A stretch of 23,100 nucleotides of DNA from positions 1-23,100 of IMG/VR virus record IMGVR_UViG_3300030104_004528. The stretch is one strand, 5' to 3'. The position numbers and the translations under genes are program-made. The DNA is from a virus. Every line of letters begins with the position of its first letter. Position 1 is the stretch's first letter. Below are positions 17,178 through 23,100 of the stretch, piece by piece. The notes beneath the pieces were generated by a model. The model saw nothing but the letters and a program-made list of their open reading frames with translations, searched no databases and had not been told where the DNA came from.

Positions 17178-18914
17178 ATGGCTAAACAAGGCATTACTAC
17201 TGGAACAACACCGAACGACGGTACTGGAGATACCTTGTTAGCTGGTGCTGTTAAAATTAACAGTAACTTTGATGAACTTTATGATTATTTTGGTAATGGA
17301 AATGTTTTAAATTTCACTTCTGCGGTTTGGCCACAGAATGACACTGGTATTCATACCACAAGAAACGTAGGTATTGGAACCACAACAGCAACTGAAAAAC
17401 TTACGGTAGATGGTAATATAAGTCTTCCTGATGATAAATCTGCATATTATGGATCAAGTAATGATTTTGAGATTACACATAATACTTCACTTGGAAATGA
17501 AATAAGTAATTTTAACAATAATGCTCTTTATATTAATGATGGAAATGTAGTTAATACATGGTTCAAAGTTGATTCATCTGGTGCTGTATTTTCACCTGCA
17601 GGTATTACTTCAGTTGGAGCTGCGGTTACTTTCAAAGGCACTGATGGAAGTGTTTTAGCAAGAAATTTAAAAATAACTGGAGTTACTACTTCTGGCAGTT
17701 TTGTTGCAGGATCTAATATAACTGCAGGTGGTGCAATTACGGGTGTTGGATCTATTACTGGTGCTACTATTCATGGTAGTGGTGCTGCTTTATCAAATAT
17801 TGTTACCTCAGTTACTGCTGGTGCTGGACTTACTATTAGTGGTTCAACTGGGACTATAACTATAAGTTCTGCATCTGGTGGAGCACAAGGATATTTTCAA
17901 AAGAATGTTACTGGTATAAACACAACATCAAATGTTGGAGTTGGAACAACCACATCAACAAGTGCTTTAACGGTTACTGGAGATGGTAAATTTACTGGTA
18001 TTGTGACGGCTACTACTTTTATTGGTAACGTTACTGGTAATCTTACAGGAACAGCAAGTACAGCAGGTGCAGCAACTACTGCTTATAGTTTAATTGGTAC
18101 TGCATCTACAGCAACTGCTGCTGCAACTGCTTATGGATTAAGTGGTACTCCCAATATCAGTGTTGCGGTTGTATCTGCCTCATCTACTATAACTGCTGCT
18201 AAATTTGTAGGAGATGGAGCAGGACTTACAGGTGTAACGGCATCTGGTACTGGAATTGTTATTAAGGATGCTGGAAGTCTAGTTGGTACTGCAGGAACAA
18301 TTGATTTTGGTGATAGTTTATCGGTTAGTGCTATTTCTGGTGCTGCTGTTACTGTAACAGGAACTACTCCTAATAACTTAACTCCTGCCACAATGGTGGT
18401 TTCTGGTGTTACGACTGCAACTGGTGGAGTAATTGGTGATCTTACTGGTAATGTTACTGGTAATGTTTCAGGAACTTCTGGTGGATTGACTGGTACTCCA
18501 AATATTACTGTTGGGTTTGCTAATGGTACAGGTGTTTCTGTTTCAGGTGTTACTAGTACAACTACTTTAGAAGTTAATTCTAGATATGGTGTTTCGACAG
18601 GATTTGGAACCTTTATTGCATCTGCTGGTATAGCACATACGGTAGATACTTTCACTATAGCATCTAATAATTTCAAAACTGCTGAGTATACATTACATCT
18701 TGAAGAAACTACAAATAGTCAGACAGAAAAAGTTCTTGTAATGCAAAATGGCACTACTGCATTCTCAAATGAATATGCAGTGATGTACAATGGCAATCTT
18801 TTAGTTTCGATTGGTGCAACAATTACTGGTGGAGCAGTTCTATTAGAGGTTACTCCAAGAGCTGGAATTAGTGGACTGACCACATATAGATTCACTAGGG
18901 AGACGATGAAGTAA
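17178..18914 (+). CDS. Tail fibre / baseplate appendage protein, 578 aa
   Basis: The N-terminus (GITTGTTPNDGTGDTLLAGA, then VKINSNFDELY, residues 5-35) matches the NDGTGD...KIN.NF.E.Y motif of virion-attachment ends of T4-like fibre and baseplate proteins. The middle is a low-complexity Gly/Ser/Thr/Ala/Val beta-repeat region typical of trimeric fibres, with NVGIGTTTATEKLTVDG (63-79), a second NVGVGTTT unit (252-259) and GNVTGNLTG-type repeats (283-291, 424-432). Residues about 498-578 form a compact domain (AEYTLHLEE, EKVLVMQNGTTA, EYAV, LLEVTPRAG) related to three modules in the giant protein. The position after the gp7 slot suggests a gp9/gp10/gp11-like appendage, but no clear T4 orthologue is visible. 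A weak AGAG precedes the ATG. The gene ends exactly where the protease begins, so the two are probably coupled. Confidence 0.85.
   Translation: MAKQGITTGTTPNDGTGDTLLAGAVKINSNFDELYDYFGNGNVLNFTSAVWPQNDTGIHTTRNVGIGTTTATEKLTVDGNISLPDDKSAYYGSSNDFEITHNTSLGNEISNFNNNALYINDGNVVNTWFKVDSSGAVFSPAGITSVGAAVTFKGTDGSVLARNLKITGVTTSGSFVAGSNITAGGAITGVGSITGATIHGSGAALSNIVTSVTAGAGLTISGSTGTITISSASGGAQGYFQKNVTGINTTSNVGVGTTTSTSALTVTGDGKFTGIVTATTFIGNVTGNLTGTASTAGAATTAYSLIGTASTATAAATAYGLSGTPNISVAVVSASSTITAAKFVGDGAGLTGVTASGTGIVIKDAGSLVGTAGTIDFGDSLSVSAISGAAVTVTGTTPNNLTPATMVVSGVTTATGGVIGDLTGNVTGNVSGTSGGLTGTPNITVGFANGTGVSVSGVTSTTTLEVNSRYGVSTGFGTFIASAGIAHTVDTFTIASNNFKTAEYTLHLEETTNSQTEKVLVMQNGTTAFSNEYAVMYNGNLLVSIGATITGGAVLLEVTPRAGISGLTTYRFTRETMK
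17322..17957 (+). repeat. Internal duplication in the fibre protein
   Basis: Residues 49-70 (AVWPQNDTGIHTTRNVGIGT onward) and 238-259 (GYFQKNVTGINTTSNVGVGT onward) are two copies of one unit, each followed by a LTVxG strand. The pattern aromatic-xQNxTGIxTTxNVGxGTTT is shared. It marks the start of successive beta-repeat blocks in the shaft. Confidence 0.6.
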
Positions 18915-20960
18915 ATGGATTTTGCGGATTATAAGGATACTCTTCCTAAAGAGCCTTCATCTGGTAAGAAGGCTTACTCTGTTGGTTGTGCAAATGCTGC
19001 AGATTGGCAATTTATTGATAATTTACTAAAACAAAGCGGTACTTCTGAAACTAATGTTCCTGATGATGCTGTCACAGTAACTGACGAAAAAGTACATAGT
19101 CAAACTAGAGCAGTATACGAATTAACTGATGCAGAAGCAGTTGATCTTAGAAATCATGCTAAAGTTTCATATGTAACTATTGATGTTACCAGATATGCAG
19201 GTACGTATAAACCAGATCCTATTGAAATATTAGATGCTGTAAAAAACTACAGATATGATTCTACTGTAAAAAATTATAGAAATATAAATCCTGACTTACC
19301 TGCATCTCCAGATTCTTCTGATAAAAATAGGGCTGGATATCAATTATTAAGACTTAACACCAAAGAAGATCCTTGGGAATATTCAACAATTAATGATGCT
19401 TTAAATAATAGACTTCAATATTATGGTGATGGATCAGATGTTGATGTTGTAGTTGCTGATACTAGAGCATGGTTTGGTCATATTGAATTTCAAGGTAATT
19501 TGGGTGGTCCTGAAAAGTATAGAGGTACTAATGCATTAAAAGCTGGATATTCACAATATACAACTACTGGTTCTTGTGATGTTTTAGATCTAGTATTAGA
19601 TGCTCCTTATTATATTGATCCTGATTGGTTTAATGCAAATCCTGGTAGTAGATTAACATTACGTTGGGATGGTACTAGGGTTCCTGTAGAATCTGTAGCA
19701 AGACTATGGTGGTCTAATTCTTCTCAAAGATCTGCTGCATTTTCTAGTATAGGAACAGTTAGTACGATTACTACAAGTTATACAAGAGCAAATTGTAATG
19801 GATCTAATACTAATGACCCTGCAGGTACATCATCCGATTACCATGCAACACCATGTATGTCACAAACATATGGAAGACAATACGGTTGGGCTTTTAATTC
19901 CAATAAATGGTTTGCAAATGTAATTGGAACAAGTTCAATTGATACAGAAGAATTTTTTGATATATTAAAATTATTCCATCAGAATAAACCAACTAATTCA
20001 AAGTATGGAACTAAAGATCCAACAGTAACATCTAATAGTTGGGGTTATCGTAAATCAATTAATAGTAGTGGTTACTATTATTATCGTACAGGAACTGATG
20101 GTACAGGTGGAGTATCATATAGTACTAAACCTGCATTTATGAACAATTTTTATCAATCAGCTATTAGAGGAGAATATCAATCTAATAGTATGGTAACTGC
20201 TGGTGATGAAATGGTCGAAGCAGGTGTTATATTTGTATGCTCTGCAGGAAATACTAGACAGAAATTAGTTGAAGCTGATCACTTAGATTATGATAATTAT
20301 TGGTCTGCTAGTAATAATACTGCTTTAGCAAGTGCAACTGCGACTGTATATGGATTTGCAATGTCCAATACTATCAATCGTCAAGGTTTTCCTGGTCAAA
20401 TTGGAAAGAAAACTGAGAATGGTGTTACTAGATATCGTACAATACCAGTGGGTGCATTAGATGAAGACTATACAGGAGTTCCTAATAAAGAAAGAAGAGC
20501 AGTTTATAGTAATATGGGTAATCTTATTCGTTTTTATTCTCCAGGTAAAAATACATTAGCAGCGTCTACTAATTATGGTACTAGATATAATCGTTTTGAT
20601 TCAACATATGTTATAGATTCTACAACATCTTCAACATCTGAAGATGCTTTATTTGGTGGAACTAGTTCTGCATGTCCAACGGCTGCAGGTATAATTGCCA
20701 CGAAACTTCAATTTATGAGACATTGGACTGGGGACGATGTACTGGGTTGGATAAACAATATTGTTGGTCAACTACCAGATGCTGATATTTACTATGGTTC
20801 AGAGGATAATTCAGCAACTAGTGGGTGGACTGATTCATATTCTTTACAAGGTGGTCCAGGATCTATAATATGGGATGCTGAAACTGGTGGCGAAGATCCT
20901 ACCACAATAGAAACTAGCAATGTTTCCGTTGCTGGTAATATAACTATATCATTACAATAA
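18915..20960 (+). CDS. Subtilisin-like serine protease (family S8), probably virion-associated
   Basis: The 681-residue protein has the four S8 landmarks in order. Asp182 is in VDVVVADTRAWFGHIEF. His310 is in SSDYHATPCMSQTYG, followed by an NKWFANVI strand. The oxyanion Asn446 is in GVIFVCSAGNT, and Ser584 is in FGGTSSACPTAAGIIA. NSWG at 374-377 fits the substrate-binding strand. Residues about 18-93 resemble an I9-type propeptide, ending YELTDAEAVDLRNHAKVSYV then TIDV, which suggests a zymogen that folds and then self-cleaves. Both motif glycines after Asp and His are changed (DTG to DTR, HGT to HAT), so activity is likely but not certain. There is no signal peptide. The last 20 residues (ETSNVSVAGNITISLQ) look like fibre strands and may tether it to the virion. 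Its start overlaps no gene; AGGGAG 12 bases upstream may serve as a distant Shine-Dalgarno. It is unrelated to T4 gp21, the prohead protease. Target unknown. Confidence 0.9.
   Translation: MDFADYKDTLPKEPSSGKKAYSVGCANAADWQFIDNLLKQSGTSETNVPDDAVTVTDEKVHSQTRAVYELTDAEAVDLRNHAKVSYVTIDVTRYAGTYKPDPIEILDAVKNYRYDSTVKNYRNINPDLPASPDSSDKNRAGYQLLRLNTKEDPWEYSTINDALNNRLQYYGDGSDVDVVVADTRAWFGHIEFQGNLGGPEKYRGTNALKAGYSQYTTTGSCDVLDLVLDAPYYIDPDWFNANPGSRLTLRWDGTRVPVESVARLWWSNSSQRSAAFSSIGTVSTITTSYTRANCNGSNTNDPAGTSSDYHATPCMSQTYGRQYGWAFNSNKWFANVIGTSSIDTEEFFDILKLFHQNKPTNSKYGTKDPTVTSNSWGYRKSINSSGYYYYRTGTDGTGGVSYSTKPAFMNNFYQSAIRGEYQSNSMVTAGDEMVEAGVIFVCSAGNTRQKLVEADHLDYDNYWSASNNTALASATATVYGFAMSNTINRQGFPGQIGKKTENGVTRYRTIPVGALDEDYTGVPNKERRAVYSNMGNLIRFYSPGKNTLAASTNYGTRYNRFDSTYVIDSTTSSTSEDALFGGTSSACPTAAGIIATKLQFMRHWTGDDVLGWINNIVGQLPDADIYYGSEDNSATSGWTDSYSLQGGPGSIIWDAETGGEDPTTIETSNVSVAGNITISLQ
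18966..19193 (+). other. I9-like propeptide region of the protease
   Basis: Residues about 18-93 start with a strand (KKAYSVGCA), then a helix (DWQFIDNLLKQS), a variable loop, and VYELTDAEAVDLRNHAKVSY with VTID. The last part follows the subtilisin propeptide pattern of LTxEEAxxLRxHPxVxxVEx. In S8 proteases this domain chaperones folding and inhibits the enzyme until cleaved. The roughly 75 residues between it and the catalytic core are a Pro/Asp/Asn-rich linker where cleavage could occur. Confidence 0.65.
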
Positions 20961-20963
20961 ATA
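20956..20963 (+). promoter_or_regulatory. Candidate late promoter before the cupredoxin gene
   Basis: AATAAATA overlaps the protease stop codon and ends 17 bases before the ATG at 20981. It matches the NATAAATA late-promoter core exactly and has the overlap-with-stop arrangement seen also before gp25. Confidence 0.5.
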
Positions 20964-20980
20964 CCTAAAAACAACGAACA

Positions 20981-21493
20981 ATGGCAGATAAAAGCTTTGG
21001 CGTAAACGAGTTAAATGTAATCAGCAACAGTGCTAGTGCTGCTGGCATAGTTTCTTGTACCAACAGTATGACAGTCAATGCTGCTCAAGTTGGTGTCACT
21101 ACTAATGTAAGTGTTACTGGAGTTACTACTTCTGGTAGTTTCCATAGTAACGATACAACAGGCGATGGAACTGATGTTGGATTTGCTATTAAATATAATA
21201 TTACTGCAGACGGTTCATCTAATTATCGTTTTGCTGGACCTGGTGTATTAAATACAACTAATGATCCAACTCTTTACTTACAAAGAGGATTTACCTATAT
21301 CTTTAATAATACATCGGGTGGCCATCCGTTTAGGATTCAATTTCAAGGAACATCAATAGGTGTTGGTACATATGTAAGTGGATCTCAAACGGGTGAACAG
21401 GTATTTACAATACCTCATGATGCACCTGGTACTTATGAATACCAGTGTACTTCCCATGCTTCCATGAAAGGCGATATTATTATACCTTCATAA
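20981..21493 (+). CDS. Short fibre-type virion protein with C-terminal cupredoxin domain
   Basis: Of 170 residues, the first about 60 resemble the start of marine myovirus fibre proteins (MADKSFGVNELNVISNS, then NVSVTGVTTSGSF). Residues about 66-170 form a cupredoxin-like beta barrel: DPTLYLQRGFTYIFNNTSGG, HPFRIQF, GEQVFTIPHDAPGTYEYQC and a closing GDIIIPS strand. All four type-1 copper ligands are in place: His115 (GGHPF), Cys156, His159 and Met162 (CTSHASM). The C-x2-H-x2-M spacing is that of amicyanin, shorter than in plastocyanin. There is no signal peptide, so it is not an exported electron carrier. I recall GHPFxIQ...CTxHxxM modules at the ends of other cyanophage fibre proteins, so a structural or receptor-binding use, with or without copper, is most likely. 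No Shine-Dalgarno is visible. Confidence 0.82.
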   Translation: MADKSFGVNELNVISNSASAAGIVSCTNSMTVNAAQVGVTTNVSVTGVTTSGSFHSNDTTGDGTDVGFAIKYNITADGSSNYRFAGPGVLNTTNDPTLYLQRGFTYIFNNTSGGHPFRIQFQGTSIGVGTYVSGSQTGEQVFTIPHDAPGTYEYQCTSHASMKGDIIIPS

Positions 21494-21498
21494 ACTAC

Positions 21499-21510
21499 TC
21501 TAAATAAATA
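21499..21510 (+). promoter_or_regulatory. Candidate late promoter before gp8
   Basis: Two overlapping cores are present in the 30-base gap: TCTAAATA (21499-21506, 17 bases before the gp8 ATG) and AATAAATA (21503-21510, 13 bases before it). The first keeps the 17-23 base spacing of the other candidates. I cannot tell from sequence which is used. Confidence 0.5.
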
Positions 21511-21523
21511 AAAACTTTTCACA

Positions 21524-23080
21524 ATGTCTGCTATCATAACAGATCAAATTAGAATATTAAATGCGAAGAATTTTGTAGCAGGTATTGGTGCTACAACTAA
21601 TTCCTATTATTCTTTTATTGGTTTACCAAATCCATCAGATGTTCAGAGTGATTGGAATGAATCTCCTCCTGCACCAAAGGATAACTTTGAAGAAGAAGAT
21701 TCTTATTGGGATACTATGATTGCATTGAAGAAAATCAATGCAGCTGATGTTAGGCAGGTGGTAAGGAAAAGAATTTGGACTTCTGGTACAATTTATGATA
21801 TGTATCGGAGTGATTATAGTAGTTCTAATAGAGCAAAAATCTCTGGAGCAACTAATTTATATTCTGCATCTTATTATGTTTTGAATAGTGATTTCAGAGT
21901 ATATGAGTGTTTACAGAATGGTACTGATCCTGATAATCCAAATGGTAAACCATCTTTAGATGAACCCACTTTTACTGATCTAGAACCTCGTTCTGCAGGT
22001 AGTAGTGGTGATGGTTATATTTGGAAATATCTTTATACAATTAAACCAGCTGATATTGTAAAGTTTGAATCAACTGATTTTTTACCAGTCCCTCAAGATT
22101 GGGCAATTTCTACTGATGCATCTTCTGTTAGGAATAGTGCTGTTGATGGTTCTATTAAAATAGTAACTGTTACAGATAGAGGAACTGCAATAGGTAACAC
22201 TGCAACATCATATACTAATGTTCCTATCAAAGGAAATGGTAGTGGTGCTCAGTGTACTGTTGTTGTAAATAATGAGTATAAAATTGATTCTGTGACTGTA
22301 ACTAGTCAAGGATCAGGATATACCTATGGTTCTGTTGATTTACTTGCAGGTGGAGTTCCTACAGGAACTCAAATTCCTACTTTTGATGTTATTATTCCTC
22401 CAGAAGGTGGTCATGGTGCAGACATTTATAGGGAACTTGGTGCATTTAATGTACTTTTATATTCTCGCATTGAAAATGATAATGAAAACCCAGACTTTAT
22501 TACTGGAAACCAAATTGCAAGAGTTGGTATAGTTGAAAATCCAAAAGTAACTACTAATACATTATTAACTTCTGATAAAGCAAGTGCTGTACCAGCTTTA
22601 AGACTTACTGGTGTTGGTTATAGTTCTGCTACCTTTACTGCAGATACTTTAATTAGACAAACTATAGGAACAGGTAAAACTGCGGTTGGTAAAGTTATTA
22701 GTTATGATGCTAATACTGGAGTTTTGAAATATTGGCAAGATAAGTCACTTGCTGGATTTACTACTGTAGGTGCTGCAATTACAAACCCTACATATGGGTA
22801 TGAATTGCTTCAATTTACAAGTACTCCCTCTGGTGTTGGTAATTTAACTATCGTTCCAGACTCTGGAACAAACTCGAATTTAGGTATTGATACTGTGTTT
22901 AGCGGTATTTCGACTGTAATAAATAATAGGACATATAACCTTGGGCAATCTTTCGTGAGTGGGATTGCTGGTCCTGAGGCTAAGAAGTATTCAGGAAACA
23001 TTATATATGTCGATAACCGTCCATCAATAACTAGGTCGGTGAATCAAAAAGAAGATATCAAGATCATTTTGCAGTTCTAA
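21524..23080 (+). CDS. 8: gp8-like baseplate wedge subunit
   Basis: The N-terminal half matches the gp8 proteins of T4-like marine phages as I recall them. Landmarks are the start MSAIITDQIRILNAKNFV, SYYSFIGLPNP (about residues 28-38), YWDTMIALKKI, RQVVRKRIWTSGTIYDMYRS (about 77-96), YYVLNSDFRVYECLQNG (about 116-132), DEPTFTDLEP and GDGYIWKYLYTIKPADIVKF (about 161-181). gp8 is a dimer in each T4 wedge and links the gp6-gp7 core to the peripheral gp10. At 518 residues it is well above T4 gp8 (334 aa). The extra length follows residue about 215 and includes a GSGY module (VTVTSQGSGYTYGSVDLLAG, about 258-277) of the same type as in the giant protein. There is no Shine-Dalgarno; late-promoter-like elements lie just upstream. 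Confidence 0.9.
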   Translation: MSAIITDQIRILNAKNFVAGIGATTNSYYSFIGLPNPSDVQSDWNESPPAPKDNFEEEDSYWDTMIALKKINAADVRQVVRKRIWTSGTIYDMYRSDYSSSNRAKISGATNLYSASYYVLNSDFRVYECLQNGTDPDNPNGKPSLDEPTFTDLEPRSAGSSGDGYIWKYLYTIKPADIVKFESTDFLPVPQDWAISTDASSVRNSAVDGSIKIVTVTDRGTAIGNTATSYTNVPIKGNGSGAQCTVVVNNEYKIDSVTVTSQGSGYTYGSVDLLAGGVPTGTQIPTFDVIIPPEGGHGADIYRELGAFNVLLYSRIENDNENPDFITGNQIARVGIVENPKVTTNTLLTSDKASAVPALRLTGVGYSSATFTADTLIRQTIGTGKTAVGKVISYDANTGVLKYWQDKSLAGFTTVGAAITNPTYGYELLQFTSTPSGVGNLTIVPDSGTNSNLGIDTVFSGISTVINNRTYNLGQSFVSGIAGPEAKKYSGNIIYVDNRPSITRSVNQKEDIKIILQF

Positions 23081-23086
23081 GAAATC

Positions 23087-23100
23087 ATGCCACAGCAAAC
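23087..23100 (+). CDS. Start of the next gene (partial, runs off the window)
   Basis: An ATG six bases after the gp8 stop begins MPQQ and remains open to the window edge. In T4-like marine phages I recall a structural protein starting MPQQTNLN with a DUF4815-type domain near this place. Four residues fit that but cannot establish it. Spacing and orientation are consistent with continued co-transcription. Confidence 0.5.

Noticed and set aside
18131-18676. 181-codon open frame on the minus strand
   Set aside because: It is antisense to the Gly/Ser/Thr/Val repeat part of the fibre gene, where such codons give long stop-free reverse frames. The product is Val/Pro/Thr-rich with no recognisable motif.
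17178-18914. Possible diversity-generating retroelement target in the fibre gene
   Set aside because: No reverse transcriptase or adenine-mutated template-variable repeat pair is visible in the window. The near-identical stretch at 17676 and 21116 is short and does not show adenine-specific changes.
20981-21493. Cupredoxin gene as an auxiliary photosynthesis plastocyanin
   Set aside because: There is no signal peptide, the N-terminal third is a fibre-type segment, and the C-x2-H-x2-M loop is shorter than in plastocyanin. Context is structural.
22326-22532. 68-codon + strand frame inside gp8
   Set aside because: It is out of frame with gp8, its Leu-rich product comes from shifted reading of Tyr/Phe/Val codons, and there is no start signal.

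Overview
The window looks like part of the late structural (baseplate) region of a T4-like marine myovirus. All genes are on the + strand, the sequence is strongly AT-rich, spacing is very tight, and gp25, gp6 and gp8 baseplate-wedge homologues can be recognised by protein motif. Low base composition together with the GIGTT-rich fibre proteins and an unnamed conserved 224-aa neighbour point to a phage of a marine picocyanobacterium (Prochlorococcus/Synechococcus type) or of a SAR11-like host. The window contains no host gene or auxiliary metabolic gene that would settle which.

Layout. 2-79 is the C-terminal end of an unidentified gene. 80-220 is a 46-aa very basic protein. 224-898 is a 224-aa protein of unknown function. 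After a late-promoter-like element at 897-904 come gp25 (928-1329), gp6 (1332-3380) and a giant 4582-aa structural protein (3394-17142) that fills about 60 percent of the window and occupies the slot where T4 has gp7. A second promoter-like element precedes a 578-aa fibre-type protein (17178-18914). This directly abuts a 681-aa subtilisin-like serine protease (18915-20960) with the Asp, His, Asn and Ser landmarks of family S8 and an I9-like propeptide. A further promoter-like element precedes a 170-aa short fibre-type protein with a cupredoxin domain carrying a complete type-1 copper ligand set (20981-21493). A last one precedes gp8 (21524-23080). The next gene starts at 23087 and runs off the window. 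No intergenic gap exceeds about 35 bases. I see no RNA genes, insertion sequences, CRISPR or integration sites.

How it fits together. In T4 the wedge is built from gp6, gp7, gp8, gp10, gp11, gp25 and gp53. Here the conserved wedge genes are kept, the gp7 position holds a hugely expanded mosaic of repeated beta-rich modules, and a cassette of fibre, protease and cupredoxin sits between the gp7 slot and gp8. The protease C-terminal tail and the cupredoxin N-terminal half share a short fibre-like strand motif, and the fibre and cupredoxin genes share a near-identical DNA stretch. I infer that all three are virion appendages. The virion-associated protease and copper-type cupredoxin, both placed on or near the baseplate, are the most interesting content of the window.
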